A stretch of DNA of 64,000 nt. It comes from Comamonadaceae bacterium 2PF (GTDB taxonomy: Bacteria > Pseudomonadota > Gammaproteobacteria > Burkholderiales > Burkholderiaceae_C). Position 1 is the first letter of the stretch. Each line of letters begins with the position of its first letter. The translations under genes and the position numbers were made by a program. The notes below the pieces were generated by a model that saw only the letters and a program-made list of their open reading frames with translations, made no database searches and was not told the origin of the DNA. This document shows, piece by piece, positions 31,928-40,380 of the stretch. The stretch is from NCBI GenBank assembly GCA_005502875.1, contig SCMV01000012.1:28068-92067 (forward strand), written 5' to 3'.

Positions 31928-33313
31928 TCATTGCGCCTGCTGCAGAACGAAGGCATCTTTGGTTGCCACCTTCGTCAGCGCAGGGGTGCTCAGGTTGGCG
32001 CCACTGAACCCGCCCACCAGCACCAGGCTGTTGGCCGCATTGACCGTGCCCGTTGAGGCCGTGTCCACCGAAGCGCCGCTGCCGCCAAAATTCTGCGAAG
32101 ACAGCGTCGTGCCAGAGGCGTCAACCTGGACATTCACAGCGTCAACCGTGCCAAGGCGGGTGACAGCAGGGGTCGACAGGTTCGCGCCACTCAGGGCGCC
32201 AAACAGGTGAACCTTGCCACCAGCGGCGACCACCCCATTGACGCTGAAGGTTGCGCCGGTGCCACCATAGTTCCGGCTCCAGACCGTCGTGCCCGAATTG
32301 TCGACACGCATCAACAGTGCGTCCTGGGTTCCGATTTTGGTCAGCGCTGGCGTGGTGGGGTTGCTCCCGGAGAAGTGAAAACCAACGTACACCTCATCCG
32401 AGGCATCCACCGAGAGACCACCTGGGGTCATGCTGACACCGGATCCGCCGTAAGCGCGCGCCCAAATGGGCGTGCCGGAACTGTCCAGCATGATCAGGTA
32501 GCCATCGAGGGATCCGCCGGCCAGGGCCAAGGCTGGCGTGGTCATGTTCGCGTTGTTGAAGTAACCAGAGGTGTAGATGTTGCCGGCACTGTCTCCCGTC
32601 ACTTCCCACGATCGCGCATTGCCACCCGCGCCGCCAAAGTTCTGCGCCCAGACGACGTTGCCGCTGCTGTCCAGCTTGACGATGAATGCATCGGTGCTGC
32701 CGATTCTGGTCAAGGCCGGGCTCGTCCAGTCCGCGGTGATCGAGCCAACGAAGAACACCTCGCCCGCGCTGTTCACGTACATGCCTCGGTTGAGGTCCCA
32801 GGCGCTGCCCGGCCCGAAATTCCTGCTCCACAGCACGTTGCCGCTGGCGTCGAGCTTGATCACGTAGTAATCAGACGTGCCTTGCATGGTCATGGCCGGA
32901 GACGTCACGTTGCCGCCCGAAAAGTTTCCCGCCACGAACACGTTGCCCGACCCATCCAGCCCCACTGATCGGCCATTCATGGTGATGCCAGCACCACCAA
33001 AGTTCTTGGCCCACACCACATTGCCCGACGCGTCCAGCTTGGCGACGTAGGCGTCCGTGCTGCCCAGCTTGGTCAGGGTGGTGCCGCCCATCGGCAGGCT
33101 GGCGCCCGTGAAGCCTCCGACGATGTAGACGTTCTTGCTGGCGTCGGTGACCACGTCGTGGTTGACGCTGTTTGCCGTGGCGCCGAATCGCGTGGCCCAA
33201 CTTTGCTCGGTGGCCGCAGGGGCCGCAGCGGGCGCGGCGTCTCCGCCGCCGCCACAGGCTGCCAGCCATGCAGAAAACCCAATGACCAGCAACCAAGTTT
33301 TTGATTTCCCCAT
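31928..33313 (-). CDS. seven-repeat lipoprotein, probable beta-propeller (SBBP-like)
   Basis: 461 residues. A lipoprotein signal peptide ends with the lipobox LAAC (Cys20), followed by a Gly/Ala/Pro linker. The rest is seven tandem repeats of about 60 residues with the pattern FGG...D.SGNVYV.G.F.G......AL...GS.DA...KLD.SG..VW..N, like SBBP repeats. The last repeat lacks its final W-x-x-N strand, and the segment just before repeat 1 (SWATRFG) supplies it, the usual closure of a circular propeller. Binding partner and role are unknown. ATG 33313 has GGAGG at good distance; the frame further upstream to 33412 is unlikely. Expected at the inner face of the outer membrane or the surface. Confidence 0.82.
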   Translation of the reverse strand: MGKSKTWLLVIGFSAWLAACGGGGDAAPAAAPAATEQSWATRFGATANSVNHDVVTDASKNVYIVGGFTGASLPMGGTTLTKLGSTDAYVAKLDASGNVVWAKNFGGAGITMNGRSVGLDGSGNVFVAGNFSGGNVTSPAMTMQGTSDYYVIKLDASGNVLWSRNFGPGSAWDLNRGMYVNSAGEVFFVGSITADWTSPALTRIGSTDAFIVKLDSSGNVVWAQNFGGAGGNARSWEVTGDSAGNIYTSGYFNNANMTTPALALAGGSLDGYLIMLDSSGTPIWARAYGGSGVSMTPGGLSVDASDEVYVGFHFSGSNPTTPALTKIGTQDALLMRVDNSGTTVWSRNYGGTGATFSVNGVVAAGGKVHLFGALSGANLSTPAVTRLGTVDAVNVQVDASGTTLSSQNFGGSGASVDTASTGTVNAANSLVLVGGFSGANLSTPALTKVATKDAFVLQQAQ

Positions 33314-33383
33314 GAAAGCCTCCAGATCAGGACACAAGTCAGTCATCGAACAGAAAAACCACCCACACAGGTGATTCAATTGA

Positions 33384-33408
33384 CCGATGTTAGGCATCGG
33401 AACATCGG
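33384..33408. repeat. inverted repeat upstream of the beta-propeller lipoprotein gene
   Basis: CCGATGTT (33384-33391) and AACATCGG (33401-33408) form a perfect 8-bp inverted repeat with a third CATCGG inside the spacer, about 71 bases upstream of the minus-strand start at 33313. It could be an operator or a leader hairpin. Confidence 0.45.
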
Positions 33409-33597
33409 ACAAATTGCTCGATCAGGGCGCGAGTCCCACTGGAATTCGCTGCATCAACCTGGCAAGCGCCTTCCCGACCCGCAGGGCCGCCGACACCCAC
33501 GCGCCACGTGAGCGCAGAGGGCTGACCTAAAATCGAGCGCCCAAAGCGCCTGCCGGCTTCACGGGTTTTGTCCTTCAGGCCCTCACCTCTGAGCCCC

Positions 33598-34014
33598 ATG
33601 CGTTCCCCGATCAACATCGTCGACGTCGACCGCACCGAAACCTGGTCTCACTACAAGGCCGGGATGTGCGACACCTGCATGGCCAACTGCTGCACCATGC
33701 CGCTCGAGATCAAGCTGCCCGATCTGGTGCGCCTGGAACTGGTCGACCCGTTCGAAGCCGAGCACGAAGACCCCAGGCAGATCGCCAAGCGCCTGGTCAA
33801 GGCAGGCGTGATCGAGCGCTTCCACCACAAGTCGGGCGTCTTCACGGTCATGCGTCGCGCCGACGGCGACTGCCGCTTCCTGGACGCCAAAACGCGTCGT
33901 TGCACGGTCTACGACAAGCGCCCCAACACCTGTCGCAAGCACCCGCAGGTTGGTCCGCGCCCGGGCTACTGCCCCCATGGGCGCCGCACCGACGCCCGTG
34001 CACCGCTGCGGTAA
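33598..34014 (+). CDS. YkgJ family cysteine cluster protein
   Basis: 138-residue protein of the zinc/iron-chelating CxxCxxxCC family: CDTCMANCC near residue 25, then CRFL and CTVYDKRPNTCRKHP. The cysteines probably bind a metal ion. Function is unknown; the family is common in proteobacteria. ATG 33598 is preferred over an in-frame TTG at 33568. A TAAAAT hexamer at 33528-33533 might be a -10 element. It is 28 bases before the deacetylase gene. Confidence 0.87.
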   Translation: MRSPINIVDVDRTETWSHYKAGMCDTCMANCCTMPLEIKLPDLVRLELVDPFEAEHEDPRQIAKRLVKAGVIERFHHKSGVFTVMRRADGDCRFLDAKTRRCTVYDKRPNTCRKHPQVGPRPGYCPHGRRTDARAPLR

Positions 34015-34042
34015 AGTGCGCCTCTGCACGAAACGCCGACCG

Positions 34043-34813
34043 ATGATCACCCTGCCCCCGGCCACACCGCCGCTGTCGATCCTGATGTACCACCAGATCG
34101 GGCGCTACCCGCGTCCGGACGCGCACCGCGCGCTGTTCTGCCACATCGATCGCTTCAAGGCGCAACTCAGCTACTTCAAGTGGATGGGTGTGGACGTGCT
34201 GTCGATGGACCAGGCGCGCGCTTGCCTGTTCGAAGGCCAGCCGCTGAAACGCCGCTCGGTGGTGATCACCGTGGACGACGGCTACGACGACTTCCGCGAG
34301 CACGCCTGGCCGGCGCTCAAGGCCCACGGCTTTCCAGCCATGGTCTACCTGGTCAGCTCGCTGGTGGGCCAGCGGGCCAATTGGCTCACCGACCGGCCCG
34401 AATTACCTCGCCTGATGGACGCCAACGCCGTGCGCCAGCTGCGCAGCGAGGGCTGTGATTTCGGCTCGCACGCGATGTCGCACCCGCGGCTGTCAACGCT
34501 CAGCACCGAGCATCAGCGCCAAGAAATCGTCGGCAGCAAACAGGCGCTCGAGGACCTGCTGGGTGAGCGCGTCGACCACTTCTGCTACCCCTTCGGCGAC
34601 TACACCGAGCGCTCGCGGGACATGGTTCGCGAAGCGGGCTACCAAACGGCCACGACCTGCATCCGCGGCGCGGCCAACTTCTCGGACAACCCGTTTGAGC
34701 TGACGCGCAAGGCCATCTCCTACGGTGACAACCTGGTGGGCTTTGCCTGGAAACTGCACGCCAAGCAGGAGCGCAAGGGCCAGGGCGCCGTTGCCGACCG
34801 CGTCGCAGCCTGA
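34043..34813 (+). CDS. polysaccharide deacetylase (NodB domain)
   Basis: 256-residue carbohydrate esterase family 4 protein. The NodB metal-site motifs are TVDDGYDD and SHAMSHP (His-x3-His), with CYPFGDY further on. It removes N-acetyl groups from an amino sugar; the target is unknown, but the location at the head of a glycosyltransferase run (34.8-38.1 kb) points to LPS core or a surface glycan. There is no signal peptide, so it may act in the cytoplasm on a sugar intermediate. ATG 34043 is chosen because the upstream frame overlaps the previous gene. Confidence 0.88.
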   Translation: MITLPPATPPLSILMYHQIGRYPRPDAHRALFCHIDRFKAQLSYFKWMGVDVLSMDQARACLFEGQPLKRRSVVITVDDGYDDFREHAWPALKAHGFPAMVYLVSSLVGQRANWLTDRPELPRLMDANAVRQLRSEGCDFGSHAMSHPRLSTLSTEHQRQEIVGSKQALEDLLGERVDHFCYPFGDYTERSRDMVREAGYQTATTCIRGAANFSDNPFELTRKAISYGDNLVGFAWKLHAKQERKGQGAVADRVAA

Positions 34814-34827
34814 GGCGCCACCACAGC

Positions 34828-35904
34828 ATGCGCATCGTCCACGTCCTGCACAGCCACGGCTACGGCGGCGCAGAAAGCCACGCACTGCTGATGATGAAGC
34901 TGCAGCGCGAGGCGGGCCACGAGGTCTGCTACGCCGGACCGATGGACTCGTGGCTCGGACGCGAGTGCGAGAAGGCGGATATCGCCTTCGAACACATCCC
35001 CATGCACGGGCTGTTTGACCTGTGGTCGCACTGGAAGCTGCGTTCGTTGCTCAAGCGCATGCGAGCCGACATCGTCCATGGCCACCTGATCCGTGGCGCG
35101 ATGTACGCGGGCCGCGCCGGGCGCCGACACCACGCGCCGGTGGCCATCTGCACCGCCCACGCCACCACGGCGCGCACGCACATGCGGCGCTGCGCGCACA
35201 TCATCGCGGTGTCGGGTGCGGTGCGCGATGGCCTGCTGGCCGCCGGGTATGCCGAGCGCGACGTCAGCCTGGTTTACAACGGCGTGCCCGAGGGCCCTGT
35301 GCCGCCCTCGCCCGAGCAACGCGCCGCGCTGCGTGCCGAACTGGGCATCCCGGCTGATGCGTTCGCGGTGGTCCACGTGGGCCGCTTCGTGCGCGACAAG
35401 GGGCAGGACCTGCTGGCACAAGCGATGCGCTCGGTGCCGACAGGCGTGCACCTCTACCTGATCGGCGACCCAGCGACCGAGTTCGGCCGCGAGGTGCAAG
35501 CGTTGCTGGCGACCGAGCCAGAGCTGGCTGCGCGCGTGCATTGCCTGGGTTTCCGCCCGGATGTGCAGAGGCTGCTGCCCGCCTTCGATGCCTTCGCGCT
35601 GGCTTCGCGCCGCGAGGCCTTGTCGATCGCCGTCATCGAGGCGTTTGCGGCGCGGGTGCCCGTGGTCGCCACGCGCGTGGGCGGCGTGCCCGAGATCGTG
35701 CGCCACGAGGACACCGGCCTGCTCGTGCCCACCGAAGACGCGGCCGCCTTGGCACAGGGCATCACCCGGCTGAGCGCCGATGCAGACCTGCGCGCGCGCC
35801 TCGTCGACCATGGCGAGCGCCTGTACGAAGAACAACTCACGGCCCGCAGCATGCTCGATCGCACCCTGGCGCTGTACCAACGCTGCCTTGGCAGCGCGGC
35901 CTGA
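34828..35904 (+). CDS. glycosyltransferase family 4
   Basis: 358-residue retaining GT-B glycosyltransferase. The N-terminus MRIVHVLHSHGYGGAESHA is typical of GT4; the C-terminal nucleotide-sugar site has the E-x7-E region REALSIAVIEAF and VVATRVGGVPEIV. It follows the deacetylase by 14 bases and precedes a GT9 gene by 12, so all are likely cotranscribed. Probably an LPS core glycosyltransferase; donor and acceptor cannot be read. Confidence 0.9.
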   Translation: MRIVHVLHSHGYGGAESHALLMMKLQREAGHEVCYAGPMDSWLGRECEKADIAFEHIPMHGLFDLWSHWKLRSLLKRMRADIVHGHLIRGAMYAGRAGRRHHAPVAICTAHATTARTHMRRCAHIIAVSGAVRDGLLAAGYAERDVSLVYNGVPEGPVPPSPEQRAALRAELGIPADAFAVVHVGRFVRDKGQDLLAQAMRSVPTGVHLYLIGDPATEFGREVQALLATEPELAARVHCLGFRPDVQRLLPAFDAFALASRREALSIAVIEAFAARVPVVATRVGGVPEIVRHEDTGLLVPTEDAAALAQGITRLSADADLRARLVDHGERLYEEQLTARSMLDRTLALYQRCLGSAA

Positions 35905-35916
35905 CAACCCCACACC

Positions 35917-37017
35917 ATGAGCGCGCCCCACCCTGAGCCCCGCCGCATCCTCGTCGTCCGCCTGTCGGCACTGGGTGACATCGTCATGGCCTCGGGCCTG
36001 ATCCCCGCGCTGAAAACCCGCTTCCCCAACGCCGAGATCTCGTGGGTGTGCGAGCCCGTGTGCGCGCCGCTGCTCAAACACAACCCACGGCTCAAGCAGG
36101 TCATCGTCTGGCCGCGCGGGGAGTGGCAGGCGCTGTGGAAGGCCAAACGCCACCTTGACCTGTGGCGGGCCATCCGGGCTTTTCGTGCACAGCTCAAGGC
36201 CGAACAATTCGACCTCGTGCTCGACGGCCAGGGCCTGCTCAAGAGCGGCCTGGTGGCCTGGTTCACAGGCGCGCCGCGTCGCGTGAGCATCATCGCCCGC
36301 GAAGGCAGCCACCGCCTGGTGCACGAGGTGGTCACGCCACCGCCGGGCGCCGACCCGGTGATGGGCTCGGAGTACCGCTACCTGGCACATCACCTGGGCG
36401 CTCCGCAAGGCAGCTTCGTTCACGACCTGGCCGTGGGCGAGGCGCAGCGGCTGCGCGCCCGAGAGGTGCTGCTTGAGCGCCTGCAAAGCGCCTGGGGCGA
36501 TGGCGCAGGTGCTGATGCCCCGCACGCGCCCCGTGCCCTGGTGGTGCTGGCCCCCTTCACCACCCGCCCGCAAAAGCACTGGGTGGAAACCAACTGGTCC
36601 GAGTTGGGCCGGCGCATGCTTGCCCAAGGTCTGCAACCCGTTGTGCTCGGCGGCCCGGCCGACCGCGAGGCCGCCGATCGCATCTGCGCAGGCCAGCCGC
36701 AGCTGATCAACCTGGCTGGCGCTTTGAAGCTAGATGAGAGCGTGGCGCTGATCGCCGACGCGCAGCTGCTGGTCGGCGTGGACACGGGCCTGACGCACAT
36801 GGGATCGGCCTTGCGCATCCCCACCGTGGCGCTGTTCGGCTCGACCCGGCCTTACCGCGAAGGCCCGACGCCACGCACCCGCATCCTCTACGACAACCTG
36901 CCCTGCTCGCCTTGCCGCCGCCGGCCCACCTGCAACGGCGCCTTCACCTGCATGACCGGGCTGACCACCGAGCGCGTGCTGCAAGCCGCCCTCACCCAGC
37001 TGGAGCCCCAGCCATGA
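35917..37017 (+). CDS. glycosyltransferase family 9 (heptosyltransferase-like)
   Basis: 366-residue GT9 protein. The N-terminal ILVVRLSALGDIVMASGLIP and the C-terminal GVDTGLTHMGSALRIPTVALFG are the heptosyltransferase hallmarks; the end carries a cysteine pattern (CSPCRRRPTCNGAFTC) common in this family. It could be WaaC (first heptose to Kdo) or another core heptosyltransferase; ADP-heptose synthesis genes lie just downstream. The stop overlaps the next gene by 4 bases (ATGA). Confidence 0.9.
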   Translation: MSAPHPEPRRILVVRLSALGDIVMASGLIPALKTRFPNAEISWVCEPVCAPLLKHNPRLKQVIVWPRGEWQALWKAKRHLDLWRAIRAFRAQLKAEQFDLVLDGQGLLKSGLVAWFTGAPRRVSIIAREGSHRLVHEVVTPPPGADPVMGSEYRYLAHHLGAPQGSFVHDLAVGEAQRLRAREVLLERLQSAWGDGAGADAPHAPRALVVLAPFTTRPQKHWVETNWSELGRRMLAQGLQPVVLGGPADREAADRICAGQPQLINLAGALKLDESVALIADAQLLVGVDTGLTHMGSALRIPTVALFGSTRPYREGPTPRTRILYDNLPCSPCRRRPTCNGAFTCMTGLTTERVLQAALTQLEPQP

Positions 37018-38114
37018 AGGCGCTGCACGTGGAAGCTGGCATGCACCTGTACGGCGGGGCGCTGCAGGTCGTCTTTCTGTTGCGAGGGCTGAAGGCACGC
37101 GGCGTCGACTGCGTGCTGGCATGCCCCACCGGCAGCGCCATCGCCACCGAGGCCGCGCCGCATGCCCGTGTGGTCGAGATGAAGATGAGCGGCGACGCCG
37201 ACATGGGCCTCACGGGCCGCCTGCGCAAGCTGATCCGCGAGGTGCGGCCCGACGTGGTTCACCTGCACAGCCGCCGTGGCAGCGACGTGTGGGGCGCGCT
37301 GGCCGGACGGCTCGAAGGCGTGCCCGTGGTGCTCAGCCGCCGAGTCGACAACCCCGAAGCGCGCTTCGTGGTGAACCTGAAGTACCGCCTCTACGACGAG
37401 GTGGTGACCATCTCCGACGGCATCCGCCAGGTGCTGCTGTCCGAGGGCGTGCCGCCAAGCAAGGTGCACTGCGTGCTCAGCGCGGTCGACACCGAACGCT
37501 ACCGGCCCGATCGGTCGCACCTGCCCTGGTTCCAAGGCACCTTCGGTGTGACCGATGGCGAGCTCACCATCGGCATGGTGGCGCAGTTCATCGCACGCAA
37601 AGGCCACGTCACGCTGCTCGACGCGCTGCCCGAGGTGCTGGCCCGGCACCCCAGGCTCAAGGTGATCCTGTTCGGACAGGGCCCGCTCTGGGACGAGATC
37701 AACGCCCGGGTCAAGGGTGACGCGCTGCTGTCAAAACACGTGCAACTGCCAGGGTTCCGCAAGGACCTCGACCGCGTGCTGCCCTGCCTCGATGTGCTGG
37801 CTCACCCCGCTCACATGGAGGGCCTGGGCGTGTCGCTGCTGCAGGCCGCAGCGTGCGGCGTGCCGTTGGTGGGTGGGCGCGCGGGCGGCATCCCCGAGAT
37901 CATCCAACCAGGCCTGAACGGAGAGCTGATCACGCCTGGTGACACAGCGGCGCTGGTGCGTGAGCTGAACAAGCTCCTGGGCTCGGCCGTGCTGCGCCAG
38001 CGTTACGGGCAAGCGGGGCGGCAGTGGGTGGTCGAGCGCTTCTCGGTTGACGCGATGGTCGAGGGCAACCTGGGCGTGTACCAGCGAGCCATCACCAAGC
38101 GCCGAGCGGCCTGA
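37014..38114 (+). CDS. glycosyltransferase family 4
   Basis: 366-residue GT4 protein with MKALHVEAGMHLYGGALQV at the start and MEGLGVSLLQAAACGVPLVGG (the E-x7-A/E region) near the end. It begins inside the stop of the GT9 gene (ATGA), so translation is coupled. Likely adds a core sugar. It is the last gene of the 34.0-38.1 kb run and converges with the hldC-gmhB fusion. Confidence 0.9.
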   Translation: MKALHVEAGMHLYGGALQVVFLLRGLKARGVDCVLACPTGSAIATEAAPHARVVEMKMSGDADMGLTGRLRKLIREVRPDVVHLHSRRGSDVWGALAGRLEGVPVVLSRRVDNPEARFVVNLKYRLYDEVVTISDGIRQVLLSEGVPPSKVHCVLSAVDTERYRPDRSHLPWFQGTFGVTDGELTIGMVAQFIARKGHVTLLDALPEVLARHPRLKVILFGQGPLWDEINARVKGDALLSKHVQLPGFRKDLDRVLPCLDVLAHPAHMEGLGVSLLQAAACGVPLVGGRAGGIPEIIQPGLNGELITPGDTAALVRELNKLLGSAVLRQRYGQAGRQWVVERFSVDAMVEGNLGVYQRAITKRRAA

Positions 38115-38174
38115 GCACACGGCCCAGCGCCAGCTCGTCCCCTCGGCCAAGCCGCTCACCACACCGACGTCGGG

Positions 38175-39266
38175 TCAGGCTGCCTTGAGCAGCGCGTCCA
38201 CGCACTCCGCCAGGTCGGCATAGGCCGCATCGGCCCCGGCCAGCCCGTCGGTCGACTCTTCGTTGTCAGACCGCACGATGTAGGCGTGCCCCAGGCCTGC
38301 TGCGCGCGCGGCCTCGATGTCGGAAGGCTTGTCGCCGACCATGAAGGAGTGCTCGAGCGACAGGCCATGCTCGCGCACCGCCTGCAGGATCATGCCGGGC
38401 TCGGGCTTGCGGCAATCACAGTCCACGGCCAGCTCGGGCACCTTGCCCTTGGGGTGATGCGGGCAGTGGTAGACGGCCTCGACTTCGGCGCCCGCTGCTG
38501 CCAGCGCCTCGCGCATGTGGCGCGTGAGCTCCTGGAACTGCGCCTCGGTGTACATGCCGCGTGCCAGCCCCGACTGGTTGGTGACGACGATGAGCACGTA
38601 GCCAGCCTCACGCAGGCGGCGCATGGCGTCCACGGCACCGGGCACGAACTCGAATTCATCCCACTGGTGCACATAGGCGCGGTCGAGGTTGATGACGCCA
38701 TCGCGGTCGAGGAAGGCCGCCTTGCGGGGCGAGGTCAGCGCACAGGGGTGCTTCGCGGCCGAAGCCGCGTCGGACGATTGCCCGGCACGGATGCGCTGCA
38801 CCAGCGAGGTCGTCGAGAAGCCATCGACAAACGGGATGGCGAGCGCTTCGCCGCCCCACGAGCGCACGACGCGCGTCTCTTCGAGCGTTTCCATGTCGTA
38901 GTCACCGCCCTTGACGTAGAGGTCGGGGCGGGCCTGCTTGATCAGCTCGACCGGCGCGCGCTCGTCAAAGAAGGTGACCAGCGAGACGGAGGCCAGCCCG
39001 GCCAGCACGGCCGCGCGGTCGATGTCCCGGTTCAGCGGGCGATCCGGGCCCTTGCCCAGCATGCGAGCCGAAGCGTCGCTGTTGACGGCCACCACCAGCG
39101 AGCCGCCCAACTGGCGAGCCGCGTGCAGGTAGCTCACGTGCCCGCGGTGCAACACGTCGAACACGCCGTTGGTGAAGACCACGGGCTTGGGCAGCTCGGC
39201 GATGCGCGCGGCGATGTCCTCGCGAGCGCAGACCTTGTCCGTCAGGTGGGTGCCATGGCCGCTCAT
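38175..39266 (-). CDS. hldC-gmhB: fused heptose-1-P adenylyltransferase / heptose bisphosphate phosphatase
   Basis: A 363-residue fusion. Residues about 20-165 are the HldE C-domain type nucleotidyltransferase (TNGVFDVLHRGHVSYL with the HRGH motif at 40-43; FSTTSLVQRI), which makes ADP-D-glycero-beta-D-manno-heptose. Residues about 180-363 are GmhB, the C7 phosphatase, with FLDRDGV (Asp187, Asp189) and the zinc loop Cys268-x-His270...Cys283-x-Cys285. The two steps are consecutive but the phosphatase acts first, so the domain order is reversed relative to the pathway. Start at 39266 overlaps the hldA stop (ATGA). Confidence 0.92.
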   Translation of the reverse strand: MSGHGTHLTDKVCAREDIAARIAELPKPVVFTNGVFDVLHRGHVSYLHAARQLGGSLVVAVNSDASARMLGKGPDRPLNRDIDRAAVLAGLASVSLVTFFDERAPVELIKQARPDLYVKGGDYDMETLEETRVVRSWGGEALAIPFVDGFSTTSLVQRIRAGQSSDAASAAKHPCALTSPRKAAFLDRDGVINLDRAYVHQWDEFEFVPGAVDAMRRLREAGYVLIVVTNQSGLARGMYTEAQFQELTRHMREALAAAGAEVEAVYHCPHHPKGKVPELAVDCDCRKPEPGMILQAVREHGLSLEHSFMVGDKPSDIEAARAAGLGHAYIVRSDNEESTDGLAGADAAYADLAECVDALLKAA

Positions 39267-40204
39267 GCGAACAGCTCCTCGAAGCTCAGCGTGGCGGTGC
39301 CGAACTTGGCCACCACCAGGCCGCCAGCGCGGTTGGCGTGGCCCATGGCGTCTTCCAGCGACAGGCCACAAGCCAGCATCAAAGCCAGCGTGCCGATGAC
39401 GGTGTCACCTGCGCCGGTCACGTCGGCCACCTCGCGGGCCTGGGCTTGCACGCTGCTGACGCGGTCGGCCTCGAAAAGCGTCATGCCTTCCTCAGAGCGG
39501 GTCAGCAGCAGGGCCTGCAGCCCCAGTTGAGCGCGCAGGGCCTGGGCCTTGGCGGTGAGATCGGCTTCGTCTTTCCAGCCGCCGATGACCTGCTGCAGCT
39601 CGGCCCGGTTGGGGGTGATGACGGTGGCGCCGGCATAACGGCCGTAGTCACTGCCCTTGGGGTCGATCAGCACGGCCTTGCCCGCCTGTCGGGCCAACTC
39701 GATCATGCGCGGGATGTGGGCCAGGCCGCCTTTGCCGTAGTCGGAGAACAGCACCACGTCGTGGTTGACCAGCTCTCGCTCGAAGTCACCCAGCATCTGA
39801 CCCAGCAACTCGTGGTCGGGCTCGCGCTCGAAGTCGACGCGCAGCAATTGCTGGTTGCGACCGATCACGCGCAGCTTGACGATGGTCTGCATGCGCGGGT
39901 CCTGGCCCAGCACCGTGCCCACGCCGTGGCCTTCGAGCAGCTGCTGCAGGCGGCGGGCCGGCTCGTCCTGGCCGACCACGCTGAGCAGGGTCACCTGGCC
40001 GCCCAGGGTCTTGATGTTGAGGGCCACGTTGGCGGCACCACCCACGCGCTCTTGCTCGCTGGCCACCCGCACCACGGGCACCGGCGCCTCGGGAGAAATG
40101 CGTTCAACGGCGCCGAACCAGTAGCGGTCGAGCATGACGTCGCCCACGACAAGGACGCGTCGGGCGGCGAGGGTTTCGCGGGCGGGGTGGGTGGCAGACT
40201 TCAT
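39263..40204 (-). CDS. hldA: D-glycero-beta-D-manno-heptose-7-phosphate kinase
   Basis: 313-residue PfkB-family sugar kinase equal to the N-terminal domain of E. coli HldE: RVLVVGDVMLDRYWFGAV, RISPEAPVPVVRV, GGAANVALNI and the ATP-site GAGDTVIGTLALM. It phosphorylates heptose 7-phosphate at C1. In E. coli the kinase is fused to the adenylyltransferase; here that domain is instead fused to GmhB in the next gene, which overlaps by 4 bases. ATG 40204 is the family start; the upstream frame to 40426 is noncoding. Confidence 0.95.
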   Translation of the reverse strand: MKSATHPARETLAARRVLVVGDVMLDRYWFGAVERISPEAPVPVVRVASEQERVGGAANVALNIKTLGGQVTLLSVVGQDEPARRLQQLLEGHGVGTVLGQDPRMQTIVKLRVIGRNQQLLRVDFEREPDHELLGQMLGDFERELVNHDVVLFSDYGKGGLAHIPRMIELARQAGKAVLIDPKGSDYGRYAGATVITPNRAELQQVIGGWKDEADLTAKAQALRAQLGLQALLLTRSEEGMTLFEADRVSSVQAQAREVADVTGAGDTVIGTLALMLACGLSLEDAMGHANRAGGLVVAKFGTATLSFEELFA

Positions 40205-40305
40205 GCGTGCAGGGGACAAAACCAGGGCCGAACAGGAAATGTTCCGGCAGGAGCCGTATTGTCCCCAGAAATGGCCCTTGAATCGGGGCTTGCCCGCCAG
40301 GGCGC

Positions 40306-40337
40306 GCCCGCCTGGGGCCCGCGGGCTCCAGGCGGGC
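40306..40337. repeat. strong hairpin in the hldA / GT9 divergent region
   Basis: GCCCGCCTGG (40306-40315) pairs perfectly with CCAGGCGGGC (40328-40337), and between them GCCCGCGGGC (40317-40326) is itself a palindrome. A second inverted repeat, GGGGACAA (40212-40219) and TTGTCCCC (40259-40266), lies on the hldA side around GAACA-N5-TGTTC. The 176-base region must hold promoters for both directions; roles of the repeats are unknown. Confidence 0.6.
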
Positions 40338-40380
40338 ACAACAAGGCACAATAGCGGGCTGTATTCCGCCCCCGCCCCAC

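Noticed and set aside
33568..33597. TTG start for the YkgJ-type gene
   Set aside because: ATG 33598 is closer to the usual N-terminus, and no ribosome binding site favours the TTG.
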